Source: Tribonema minus
Lineage: Eukaryota > Sar > Xanthophyceae > Tribonematales > Tribonemataceae
NCBI GenBank assembly: GCA_017506865.1
Contig: JAFCMP010000423.1
Span: forward strand, 310,001-374,000
Reading direction: 5' to 3'
DNA length: 64,000 bases
Shown piece by piece: positions 40,334 through 50,171 of this stretch. Each line of letters opens with the position of its first letter. Position 1 is the first letter of the stretch. A model generated the notes under the pieces. That model did not search any database. It was not told the DNA's origin and was given only the letters and a program-made list of their open reading frames with translations. A program made the position numbers and the translations under genes.

Positions 40334-43300
40334 CTGCGCAGACAAGAATGGAAGGGGGGAGGGGAGGGGGCTTGAGAATCCAGCATGCATGCAGGGGGGG
40401 CGATTGACCTTGGGCGCCACCTTGTGCTTGGCCCGGTACGCTTGCTGCACAAACAAGTTGAGCAACCGTTGTGACACCCACACATAAGGGGAACATACAA
40501 TATGTAGTGCAGGTGCACATCTGAAGGTGGTGATTGACAGCTGACACGAGAAAGCCAGCGAACATGGGGGCGCTGACCTGCAGGCTCCAGCGCAGAGGCC
40601 TCGCTTGATATTAGCGTGTGATGTTCATGCAGCACTGCTGATGGAGCCGCAAAGGGCGTCACACATGCCTAACACACAATCAGCTTCTGCTGCTCATCAG
40701 ACGCAGTTGCGCTGTGGTAGGACATGTGTGACTGTACACATACTTCAACTGTGATGTGCGTATGCACGATCTATCTTGCGCTGAGGGCGCCATTCTTCAA
40801 CTTGTGCTGCTCATCTGCAAGTCAAAGACTGTCATTAACCATATGCTTCACAATCGATTTGCTGTCGGGTATTCGGCAACATATAACCTAACCCTATCTG
40901 TAGACAGGCTGCTACAGGTTAGGGATTAGGATTAGGATTAGGGCAAGGGTTACGGTTGGGCTTGACCCTACCTCGCTGCATCCCAACTTACTGAAATGGT
41001 GTCTTGCAGTTCGTCTACTGGGAGCAGTGCTTGTGCTCAATTGCCGCACCAGTGCACAACTCGCTGGATTAGGCACAGGTACTCTTCAAGTTGCCGCAGC
41101 AGAACGTACAGTGTGCTCCTCGCCGAAGCGGATAATGAGATATGAACTGCTGGTAAGAAGCCAAACGGCACCAATGTCAATAAAGCGCAGTACTGGACAG
41201 CTGCGCTGTCATCACACCATAGCACAAACTTATGGTTAGCGCTAGGGTTGGGATTGGCTGGCGCGTGCTCATGTATTCCATACATGGTGTGCACTAAACC
41301 GGCACGTCCTACCGAAAGCACGTCGACAAATTCGTTCATGTCCTCGTGATGGCATGGCTCAACCAACTAGCTTTCATTGACGTTGAGCACAGATGTTCAT
41401 TTGAGAGGGTAGGCTAACCTTACATGTACCCTCACCGAAAGCAGATCAGCCGACTTGTTTATGACAATGTGCTAATATAGAACCACCACCTCGTGCTGAA
41501 CAGCGTTTCTTGGATGACTTTGAGCACCGAAGTTCAATTGTCAGATGTAAAGGCCAACCATGTATACCCTTACCGAAAGGAGGTAGTCCAACTTGTTCAC
41601 GACCACGTGATAATATACCTGAACAGCTTCAACTTGCATGAGTTGGAGCACATAATTCAATTGTGAGAAGTAAAGGCTAAAAGTATGTATTCCCTCACCA
41701 AAAGCAGGTCATCCGACTTGTTCATGACCTCATGATACTATAGCATCATCGCCTCTATGACTTGTTGCTGAACAACAGTGACTTGTTCATGACCTTGCAG
41801 GACAGGAAGTATAGGTGAACAGCTTCAATTTCATGCTGAGCATTGATGTTCACTTTGTAGGGTAGAGTACCCCTATATATACCCTCACCGAATGCAGGTC
41901 GTCGGACTTGTTCATGACCTTATGATCATATACCTGAACAGCATCACTCTTCAAAGTTTAACCACTAATGTCACATGAGTAGTAACGTGCATTTGGAAGG
42001 GGTAGATTACCCCTATATATACCCTCACCGATAGCAGGTCGTCCGACTTGTTCATGACCTCCAGCGGGCGCGTGTCATCCACGAGGTGCAGGTGAAGCTC
42101 CAGGTTGTGCAGCTGCCCAATGTCAAACGGGTTCCAGCCATCGAGCTTCTCAATTAGTTTCTTGTCCTCCAGCCCCTGAGAGCTGAGCATCAGCTGCTGT
42201 CCTCCGTGACTGTAGCCGCGCACGAAGGTGGAGGGGACCAGGTCGCCGTCGTTGGTGACGCGCACGTGGCCGGGCATCTGCGATGACGTTCAAGTTGGCA
42301 TTGCTCAGCTCAGCAGAAGTATATACTTGGAGGTATTGATTGTGTAGGTACATGTGCATCGGAATTGTAGCCGCGCATGAAGGTGGAGGGGACCAGATCG
42401 CCATCGTTGGTGACGCTCACGTGGCCGGGCATCTGCAGTCACAGTGGCAACGCTCAGCTCAGCAAGAGTATTTACTTGGAGGTCTTGATTGTGACAAGTG
42501 CATCTGAATGGGCAGTCAAGTGTTGTTAATAATGTGTTGCCGTGGTGGCAGTGCTCATCTCAGCAGGGGATTGGCTTTTTGTGAAGGTGTGCATGTGCAT
42601 ATATAGATGGCAACGCATGAGCGATAGCAGCATTAGCAGGTTTGTGATGGCGCACATGTGTATGTAGAGGGTACGCCAAGCACCAATGCTGTAGGCGTTC
42701 CCAGTTGTAGCAATGCAGCATGAGCAGGTAACTGCTGGCAAGCTGAGCACTGCCACCATCAGCGCAGCGTTTGGCACAGCAGTTTTCCTGTCATGTAGTA
42801 TTGATGAGCGAGCCCTGGACTCTGTTGCGACCCAAGTAGAGTGAGGCTGAACTACGGGTTGGAGACAACATTCAGCAGCACGTGCCGTAAAAGCTACAAG
42901 GTAACCGACAACATCACCCCTCAAAGTTGTACTCATTGTGTTAAATATGCAGCGCATAAAAGGGCATGTGCAATCCCTGTAGGCAGCGCGCGCAGCAAAG
43001 CACATGCAGCGCCGGCGTCCGATCTAAGCTCCATCTCTTATGACAACCAGACTGCGCGTAGGTACCATCAGTCAAGCTGCAGGGTTGTGTGATTCAGCAC
43101 CGCTCAGCACATGCCAAAAGTGGACTGGTATTGACAGTAAGCCTGCCCATAACATGCTCATGAGGTCAGCCTTGCCCCTGCCCCTAACCCTCCTTTAACC
43201 CGCACAAACGAGCACGAGGGCTGAGCGGAGCAGCGCTCAGCAATTGCCACAAGAGGGTTGGGGACCTAACCCTTGCACCTACCCGTACATGTTCACAAGG

Positions 43301-46300
43301 TTGACACTGCCCCTGACCCCATCTTTCATTACCATCAGGCAAAACGTGCTGGCAGCAAAGCACGTCAGGGCTTACAGCTGCGTAAACGTCAGTACTTACC
43401 TGTGAAGCATACAGTATTGAGAGCCATGCACCGCGTGCGCATCACCGCACCAAACAACACACGCACCTGGGCTTCCATTCCGCGCAGACAACGGGATTTC
43501 CCATGGATGCGGCGCGCACATCACCGTGTCTGAACACTCCAATTTGAAGTATATGCAATGCTGAGTCGTGCCCCCCCCTCTGCGCAAAAACTGTTATGCA
43601 ACAGCGCTCGTACTCGTGCACGCACCGTGTCTGTCACTCCAACTTGGAAATGTTGTACAGTACTGAGCTGTGTCCCTCCCCTTATGCATCTATATGCAGC
43701 GCAACGGAACGCACTTTGGCACCCATGTCCGCACAGAAGACGTCATTGCCGACGGGCAGCGACGCCCACGTCACTGCATCTTTAAACTCCAACGTGAAGT
43801 CTGTACTTCTACAATACTGAGCTGTGCCCCCTCCCATACATATGCAACAAATCACGCATTTTGGCGTCCATGTCCGGGCGGAAGACGTCGTTGCCGACTG
43901 GCGGCGACGCCCACATCACCACGTCTTATTAGTACTCAAATTGGTAGTATATGCTCTACTGAGCTGTGTGCCCACCTGTACACCTAACGCACCTTGGCAT
44001 CCATGTCTGCGCAGCCGTCGGTGCGGGCGGGTGGCGACGCCCACGTATGTCACCGCGTCTGAACACTTCAATTTGAAGTACATGCTTGTGCTGAGCTGTG
44101 CCCCCTCCCTGTATGCAACGCACAACGCACCTTGGCGTCTATGTCTGCGCAGAAGACGTCGTTGCCGACAGGCGGCGACGCCCACGTCACCGCAACTTCA
44201 AAACTACAACTTGAAGTCTGTACAATACTGAGCTGTGCCCTCCCTGCCTGTATATGAGCAACGCACAACGCACCTTGGCATCCATGTCAGCGCAGAAGAC
44301 GTCATTGCCAACGGGCGGCGACGCCCACGTCACCGCGAACGCGGGCGCCTTCTTGCCATCTGTCCACTCCATCTGCACGACGTCGTACGCATTCAGCGTC
44401 GCGAGCGCGGCGCCGAGGCTGTGCCCCGTGGCGATGATGCGGCCGACTTCAACTTGAGGTTCGTCGCGCAGCGCGCCCAGCGTGGCGAGGATGTGATTGC
44501 GCGGCGTCTCGCCGTCGTCGTCGCGCTCCGTATGGCCGTGCTGGTCGCAGCGGCGGTTGTACATGTAGTTGAAGCCGCGGTGCACGAGCATGGGGGGGCC
44601 GGTGGTGTCGTCTGCCTCGATGTCCGCGATGGCGCTCTGGATGCGAGGGGCGGCTTCTGCGTCGGTTTGGTCGAGCTCCCTCAGGGGCTTGATCTCGGAC
44701 TCCTGTGTGAGGGTACAGGGAGAAGGTAGAGGGAGGGCAGGGGTTAAGTAGTGGCAAGGTCGTGATGGTGGCCTTTGTCAATGATAAACGTCAACAGAAT
44801 GGCATCAACACATCATCGCAACCTTACTCCTAATGCTTGAGTGCGTCGTGGTCGCAGACCCACTTGTTGCACTACACCCAGCGGGTTTAAACTGTTTGTG
44901 GGTCAAAAGCTGCAGTATGTCATGTGATCACCAGCACTCAAGAGATGGTTCAGCCGTTTCATGACATCCCTACCACTGCCTGAAAAGTGCACTCCCAAAA
45001 GGTGGGCCTTGCGTTCAGCTGGAGTTCATTACATGACAACACACGCTGTAAGACTGCGCCGTTATTTACAACAATGTGCATGAAGGGTGCGCGTTTGTGT
45101 AAGGAGGAGATGCACACCGCAGCCATGATGTGCAATGTTATGTCCAAACTGCATGACGTCGTATGCTACACCTGCAAGGCTATCATGCACGCGAGCACAT
45201 GCACTTGTGATTCGAAGCATGCACCACAGAGTACACCGCGCGCTGCCCATTGCAAACTTTAAGTTGATCAGAAGACTAAGGGGCAAGTGACGCACCTCCG
45301 GTGAGAACCACGGCGCCTGAATGAAGCGCCCATCGGCGACCCACTCCTGGTTGGTCTGCGTCCCGCGCCACGAAATCACAACGTCGCGGCCGCTGCGGCC
45401 ATCGCGCGCCGCCGCCTCCGCCGTCTCCACCGCTATGAACCCCGCCCACGCAGTCTCGTGGTGGCTGTCCATGGCCTTGGTGTAGATGGAGGAGACGACT
45501 TCAAAGTCGCCGCTGAAGTCGTACTCGCACTTCACGTGGTCGGGCCCGCCGGGGCTGACCTCGTAGTGGAAGCAGAGGCCGTAGTTGGTAAGCTCTTGGA
45601 GGGTGCGGCTGTCGCCGTCGAAGTCGAAGCGCGTGGGGACATTGCCGTTGGCGTCGCGCTTGTAGCCGTACACGTCGTAGGTGATCTGGGGCACGGCGCG
45701 TGCGTCACGGCTCAGTAAATCAGCAAATGATGGTTTTATTTGCATACTTCGAAGTACTTTGCGAAGTCGAAGCGCGTGGGGACGTTGCCGCTGGCGTCGC
45801 GCCTGTAGCAGTACACGTCGTACGTGATCTGGGGGGGGCGTGCGCGTGAGCAGGCCATCACGGCTCAGCAAATAAGCAAAAAAATGGCTTGAGTACACGT
45901 CGTAGGTGATCTGCGGCACGTGCCCGTGTGCAACGGCAGACGATTACGGCTCAGTAAATCAGCAAACGAAAGGTTTGTTTGCACACTTTGCGATGCTTTC
46001 AAGTGTGTGCGTCTGCGTGCAGCACCGCAGCTGTGGACCATAGTGAAGAGCATGGTTCAACGTCGGATGTATGCGTACTACCTTGCGCACCGTAGCTATG
46101 GTACAATCTGCTCTCAACTCATGGAGAACACACGGAGCGAGCTCAAATGCCTTGCAGGATGTAGTTGACCAACATGGTTGCGGGACCAAAAACACTCACT
46201 GTACAGAACGCGAAGCACGCAATCTTCAACTTCAACATTTTTCGCATGAGGTTTTGAGGTTAATATCGACTACAGTATCTTCTCGCATCAGAGCTGGGTA

Positions 46301-48020
46301 ATGCTCATGAGATGTCTACTAGAGCATGTGGAAGATGACAAACGCACGCTCCAGCATTGCACATGTGTTGCGGATACATCTTAGTGCCAAAACTGACCTT
46401 GAGCACAATTGACGTACTTCAACCGGGCAAACACGCAAGATTTCCGTACATAGACAAATCATGCTCAAGGCGCTGCACGAACTATTGTTGCATTGCGTCG
46501 TCGCTGCAATGTATACCATGTATACCTGTGCAAACTGGCCCCACTTCGCAAGATCTTTCCTGCCACGCAGCCATTGCGGGAGTGAGTGGACGGTAATCTC
46601 GGGCTCGACGGTGGCTGTGGACGCCGGGAGCTTGGTCAGGTCGGGCGCAGTGCTTGCAGAGGACTGATGAAGGCACCTGACGGCACGATGCCGATGGCTA
46701 ACAGCAGCAGTAGCATGTCCTGCATGGCAGATTGAATAATGATGCGACTGCTCCGGCCATCGCAAAGAGGCGGCCCTTGCAGAGCGGTCACCTTCAATGC
46801 TTCTTCTGCGGCGCGGCGAAATCTGGAGCCAGGATACTCTTTTTGTGTGTGACTCGCCGTCGGTTCAACTCCACAAAATATGAAGTTGCAGTTGCAGTTG
46901 CCATCGAATTTTTTTTTAATGAAGTTGCCACTTTGCTGACGTAAGTGCAGAGAACAGCTGCTGATGGGCGGCAGATGCGGCGGCAAAAGACCAACAGCAA
47001 TGCTAATCCCTGCCACCATTGCGGCAGCATCGGTGGCAGTGGTGACAGGCAGCCACAAAGCTCTCTTGGTGGCGTACGTATGGACTTGTATTTAAAAAGG
47101 CCCAAGGGAGGCCGGGTTGCCTATGCAATCGAAAAGCTTGCGTCAACGCAGCAGCCTAGTCTGCGCTGTGCCCTAGGAGTTTGGATACCGGCGCCGCAAC
47201 ACAGGCCAGCATTCGCGCTCCACGTGTGTATGCCATGACGCGCTCCGCCAACTCCCGCGCCAGCGATATGCTCAGCTCAATGTGGATCTGACGCTTAGCT
47301 AACCCGGCCTTGCGTAACACATCTGCCTTCCCCCCCCCTGAGCACAGTGCTGAGTGCATTGCCAACTCCTTACAAAAAGGCTTGTCTGCTTGCCCAGCCG
47401 TCCGTACGACTCCTGCGCGAACGGCACAAAAGCCCAAGATGACGTCAAGGTGCCGGTGTGGTGCTTGACCTTCGCGTCCTCCCCCACCCCAGCACCATAG
47501 CCGTCCGTGTTCGAGCATTTGTTTTGCCTGTCAGGTACGAGCTCGCTGTGGGCGCGCGCACACTTGTGTCTAGCACTATTCCCTTGTTACGGTATGCACT
47601 GCTAAAGTGCAGACACCCTGGGTCAATGACTGTGTCCGCCCGATACCCCGGTACCTTGAAGACGCTAGCGTCCTCATTGCGGACAATAGAGACATGGTGC
47701 TGTCTCAAGATGCGCTGTAGGCACCGCTTTTGGGCAGTGTGTGTCGCGTTGTGCCCCCGTATGTGCTGGCTGGGGCAGCTGATCGCATGCGTGGAGGTGG
47801 GGCTCACGTCACTGCACCGCCATGGGCACACCTCGCCCTGTATGCCCCACCCGTCTATAAAGATCGCAACCAAAATCATCGTGGCTGCTGCCATACTGGA
47901 CATGGGCGCCGCACCCGGGCGGTCATTGGCAGCGGGTGGCACGCTCATCCACGTACTCACCGGGTCAGCACTGCTCAGCAGTCCGACAGTCAGCGCAAGG
48001 TGGCCTGACATCGCAGACAT
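40217..48020 (-). CDS. Class 3 lipase / phospholipase A1-like gene
   Basis: The predicted ~460-residue alpha/beta hydrolase has six principal exons, all joining in phase 0: 48020-47961, 46663-46526, 45685-45296, 44702-44274, 42277-42029 and 40333-40217. The first 20 residues (MSAMSGHLALTVGLLSSADP) are hydrophobic, perhaps a secretory or organelle signal. HSLPQWLRGRKDLAKWGQFA and ITYDVYGYKRDANG give the N-terminal fold. VVISWRGTQTNQEWVAD is the conserved RGT strand. The nucleophile elbow is GHSLGAALA (Ser). The catalytic Asp lies in RVTNDGDLVPS and the His in HNLELHLHLVD, the usual Lipase_3 triad. The C-terminal MNKSDDLLS-PAYRAKHTVVPNW matches the family's tail. Such enzymes cleave acyl esters of glycerolipids, often at sn-1 of chloroplast lipids in plants; the substrate here is unknown. 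LINE D lies in intron 1, and LINE B in the last exon now supplies the stop, giving tail ...NRYERMDLYL. Confidence 0.8.
40409..40444 (-). CDS. Duplicate 12-codon lipase cassette upstream of exon 6
   Basis: Acceptor TTGTTTGTGCAG, then QAYRAKHKVAPK, donor AAG|GTCAAT. 36 nt, phase 0 to 0. It is a partial copy of the start of exon 6 (PAYRAKHTVVPN) and could be included, skipped, or be a decoy. It lies 76 bp upstream of exon 6 on the - strand. Confidence 0.5.
40882..40955 (+). repeat. Interstitial telomere-like tract in a lipase intron
   Basis: CCTAACCCTA then GGTTAGGGATTAGGATTAGG; degenerate TTAGGG-type repeats between lipase exons 5 and 6. The rest of 40490-41300 holds no exon I can support. Confidence 0.5.
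41306..42060 (-). repeat. Array of copies of the lipase exon 5 donor edge
   Basis: The end of exon 5 (ATGAACAAGTCGGACGACCT, donor TCG|GTGAGGGT) recurs downstream at about 41880-41930, 41690-41740, 41566-41612, 41414-41460 and, degenerately, 41306-41342. Most copies keep a GTGAGGG- or GTAAGGG-type donor. Spacing is ~110-190 bp. Confidence 0.8.
42029..42277 (-). CDS. Lipase exon 5 (Asp and His of the triad)
   Basis: 249 nt, acceptor CGTCATCGCAG, donor TCG|GTGAGG, phase 0 to 0. It starts MPGHVRVTNDGDLVPSTF, then YSHGGQQLMLSSQ, and ends HNLELHLHLVDDTRPLEVMN plus KSDDLLS. It carries the predicted catalytic Asp and His. Confidence 0.8.
42367..42435 (-). repeat. Partial copy of the lipase exon 5 acceptor edge
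   Basis: Repeats the acceptor and first ~20 codons of exon 5 (CTGCAG|ATGCCCGGCCACG, MPGHVSVTNDGDLVPSTFMR) about 90 bp upstream of the exon, then diverges. Confidence 0.8.
43439..44336 (-). repeat. Array of copies of the lipase exon 4 donor edge
   Basis: The last ~65 nt of exon 4 (VTWASPPVGNDVFCADMDAK, donor AAG|GTGCGTTG) recurs downstream at about 44129-44193, 43990-44057, 43856-43921, 43712-43777 and 43464-43530, with a degenerate copy near 43590. The period is ~130-145 bp. The spacer holds CAATTTGAAGTA-like sequence and AGCTGTGCCCCCTCCC-like sequence. Confidence 0.85.
44274..44702 (-). CDS. Lipase exon 4 (nucleophile Ser)
   Basis: 429 nt, acceptor CTGTACCCTCACACAG, donor AAG|GTGCGTTG, phase 0 to 0. 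It holds MLVHRGFNYMYNR, then VGRIIATGHSLGAALATLNA with the catalytic Ser, and ends FAVTWASPPVGNDVFCADMD plus AK. Confidence 0.82.
45296..45685 (-). CDS. Lipase exon 3 (RGT strand)
   Basis: 390 nt, acceptor CCGTGCCCCAG, donor GAG|GTGCGTC, phase 0 to 0. It starts ITYDVYGYKRDANGNVPTRF and includes ELTNYGLCFHYEV, AWAGFIAVETAEAAARDGRS and GRDVVISWRGTQTNQEW. The acceptor was chosen because the two upstream copies share CAG|ATCAC(C/G)TACGACGTGTAC. Confidence 0.78.
45758..45925 (-). repeat. Two copies of the lipase exon 3 acceptor edge
   Basis: 45758-45850 repeats the upstream GCTGAGCCGTGA-like intron end, the acceptor CCCCCAG and ~25 codons of exon 3. 45890-45925 repeats the acceptor CCGCAG and ITYDVYS. 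Each is preceded by a GATTTACTGAGC-like sequence. Confidence 0.78.
46526..46663 (-). CDS. Lipase exon 2
   Basis: 138 nt, acceptor CTTCATCAG, donor CAG|GTATACATG, phase 0 to 0. SSASTAPDLTKLPASTATVE, then HSLPQWLRGRKDLAKWGQFA. It is preceded by a hydrophobic open stretch (MLLLLLAIGIVPSGAF) that reads in another frame, so an alternative 5' exon with a better signal peptide is possible if the frame is offset. Confidence 0.6.
47077..47952 (-). mobile_element. LINE copy D, 5'-truncated, in lipase intron 1
   Basis: 876 bp matching the 3' end of LINEs A-C, covering part of the endonuclease region and the 3' tail. It has the same 3' end (CAAGTCCATAC in LINE sense), flanked by GTAC at 47073-47076 and 47953-47956. 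It lies in the same orientation as the lipase and begins directly after the 5' splice site GTGAGTAC. Small length differences from copy B break its frame. Confidence 0.85.
47961..48020 (-). CDS. Lipase exon 1
   Basis: 60 nt from ATG, donor CCG|GTGAGTAC, coding MSAMSGHLALTVGLLSSADP. Phase 0 joins exon 2. The assignment rests on phase, strand and hydrophobic N-terminus and is less certain than exons 3-5. Confidence 0.5.
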
Positions 48021-48535
48021 TGTGAGCGCCACAACAAAACTTCAATTACAGCCAGCGAGACTGCATGAGATCAATCAACAATCAGTACAGGGAGCTGTGT
48101 ATCCCATGGTATGGCCATGTAGTCACCCAAGCCATTCAACAACATCGAATGCCACCCATATACGCCATATGCCTATATACAGTGCGCCCAATGGTACAAT
48201 TTGTTTTTTCTTGGCGCGGAATTTACATGATAAAATTTTAGGGTTACCGGGTCAGCACTGCTCAGCAGTCCGACAGTCAGCGCAAGGTGGCCTGACATCG
48301 CAGACATTGTGAGCGCCACAACAAAACTTCAAGTACAGCCAGCGAGACTGCATGAGATCAATCAACAATCAGTACAGGGAGCTGTGTATCCCATGGTATG
48401 GCCATGTAGTCACCCAAGCCATTCAACAACATCGAATGCCACCCATATACGCCATATGCCTATATACAGTGCGCCCAATGGTACAGTTTGTTTTTTCTTG
48501 GCGCGGAATTTACATGATAAAATCATATCAACGAT
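47961..48535 (-). repeat. 287-bp tandem duplication including lipase exon 1
   Basis: 47961-48247 and 48248-48532 are almost identical, sharing TCAGCACTGCTCAGCAGTCC, GTGAGCGCCACAACAAAACT and CCATATGCCTATATACAGTG. Each holds the exon 1 sequence. The donor after the downstream copy is GTGAGTAC; after the upstream copy it is GTAACCC. Confidence 0.88.
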
Positions 48536-48539
48536 GTTT

Positions 48540-50171
48540 ATACATACAGCAAGTCCGCAGGGCAAGTGCAGATGACCAGAGGGCACTCGCATTGACGGAG
48601 CACGTGCAGTCTACATTGCGCTGTTCCACCAGGCACAGCTTGTTCTCCGGTGTTCTGAATGATCAAAGTCATATGTAATGATGGTGCTAGCCTGGCACCG
48701 AGCTCTGCTGATGACATGCACAACACTGCACCAGTAGCCATTGGCAGCTGTGACAACATGACGCATTACCTGCTAGTAGATGCCGACTGCGCTGACATAT
48801 GCGCAGCAAACATGGGCGCACAGCAGCCGCCGCTTCATTGCGCACGCTTCAAAAGCACACTTAAAAGAGTGCTGCTAGCAACGCGTGGTGGCCGCGATGG
48901 CAGGGGGGGCATCATTGCTTTGACAACGGGAGTGTCGCCACCTGCAGGCAAGATATCATGCAAATGCAAGTGATGCAGCAGACCGTGATGCTGAGCAAGT
49001 AGCGAGCGTGGGCCACATTTGTGGGCAGTGAAGTCATTGCTCAGTTCACTACGTCAGTGCATGCCGTTGGACCACATGGGCCTTGGCCGCGCTCTCACGT
49101 GTGATTTCAAGGCCGATGAACACGGCAGCATCTGCTATGTCGCCTAGCAAAAGCATATCCATGCCTCAGGTGCTTTAAGTTCATTGTGCTGCAACAAATT
49201 GCCAATGCTTGCAAACTACGTAAAGCAGACAACATTGCGCTGCACGTTGACCGTCAAGCTACATACATCTGAACATGCAAACCAGCAACAAGCAACAACA
49301 GGCTGCAGGAATGTAATTTGCACCGCACGGCTGTTCACGGAGTGCCACACGGGAAGGACTCTTATTGACTAGCGGCAGCACCACCAGGAACTTTGAGAAC
49401 TCTCTGACCGGCGCGTCAACCCAGACGGCACGGTTCCACTGCCTACGACTCTCACATAAAGAGAAAAACAACCATTGTGTGTGTGTGACCGGGTCACCAA
49501 AAACGATAGGTGCCGGGCGCCGGCGCAGCGCCATGCCCCGACACGACATCACTTGATGAGCCGTAACTCCCGCGTGACAGCACAGTGCCACGTGGGGGCA
49601 GGGTATGGGGGTGGCGGGGTATGTAATCAGCGTGCGCGCAGGCGCCAGCAGCGGCTGCGGAGACCTTCGGCGCCCTGCTAAAGACGTCACCGCACGAGTG
49701 GACGTATACAAAATGAAATGGCGAGTATGGAAGAAGACGAGTTGCGGCGCGCGGCATCCCTCGCCCCGAGCCTGTACCCCACAGTGCACTACTTTCCTAA
49801 CCCTATTACCGGCCCTGATTTTCACACAGATCCTGTGCCCTCCGCGCTGCGCTGAGGCGAAGGCACGGCGCACAGCCGATGCGACGCCCCGTGGCACAAC
49901 CACATTTGTCCCGCTTTATACTACCCCCCTATAAGCCCGGATTGTGAACAGAGGTTTGGTACCACAATCTCGTCCAGTGGTGTCGCGACCATCTGTGGCC
50001 GCAGCGGCGGCGACCGCGCAGCCCCTTAGAGCACTGCCTCAGCCGCCGCCGCTGCTGCCGCTGCTGCCGCCGCTGCCGCCGCCGCTGCCGCTGCTGTCGC
50101 CGCCGCCGCTGCAGCTGCTGCTACTGCTGCCGCCGCCGCCGTGGCCGTTTGCATGGCCGCCGCCGCTGCTG
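48540..50171. other. Interval between lipase and MYB genes
   Basis: No gene I can defend. A 45-codon + strand ORF at 49718-49855 (MASMEEDELRRAASLAPSLY, then PTVHYFPNPITGPDFHTD) looks protein-like but is short and isolated. The lipase promoter should lie above 48020, possibly in the duplicated segment. Confidence 0.4.

Noticed and set aside
46636-46735. Signal peptide MQDMLLLLLAIGIVPSGAF as the lipase start
   Set aside because: It runs to a stop in a different frame from exon 2, and no splice pair joins it. Exon 1 at 48020 fits phase 0. A frame error could still make this the real start.
49259-49903. 214-codon - strand frame between lipase and MYB
   Set aside because: Arg/Cys/His-rich with no splice signals, domain or coding-like pattern; likely chance openness.
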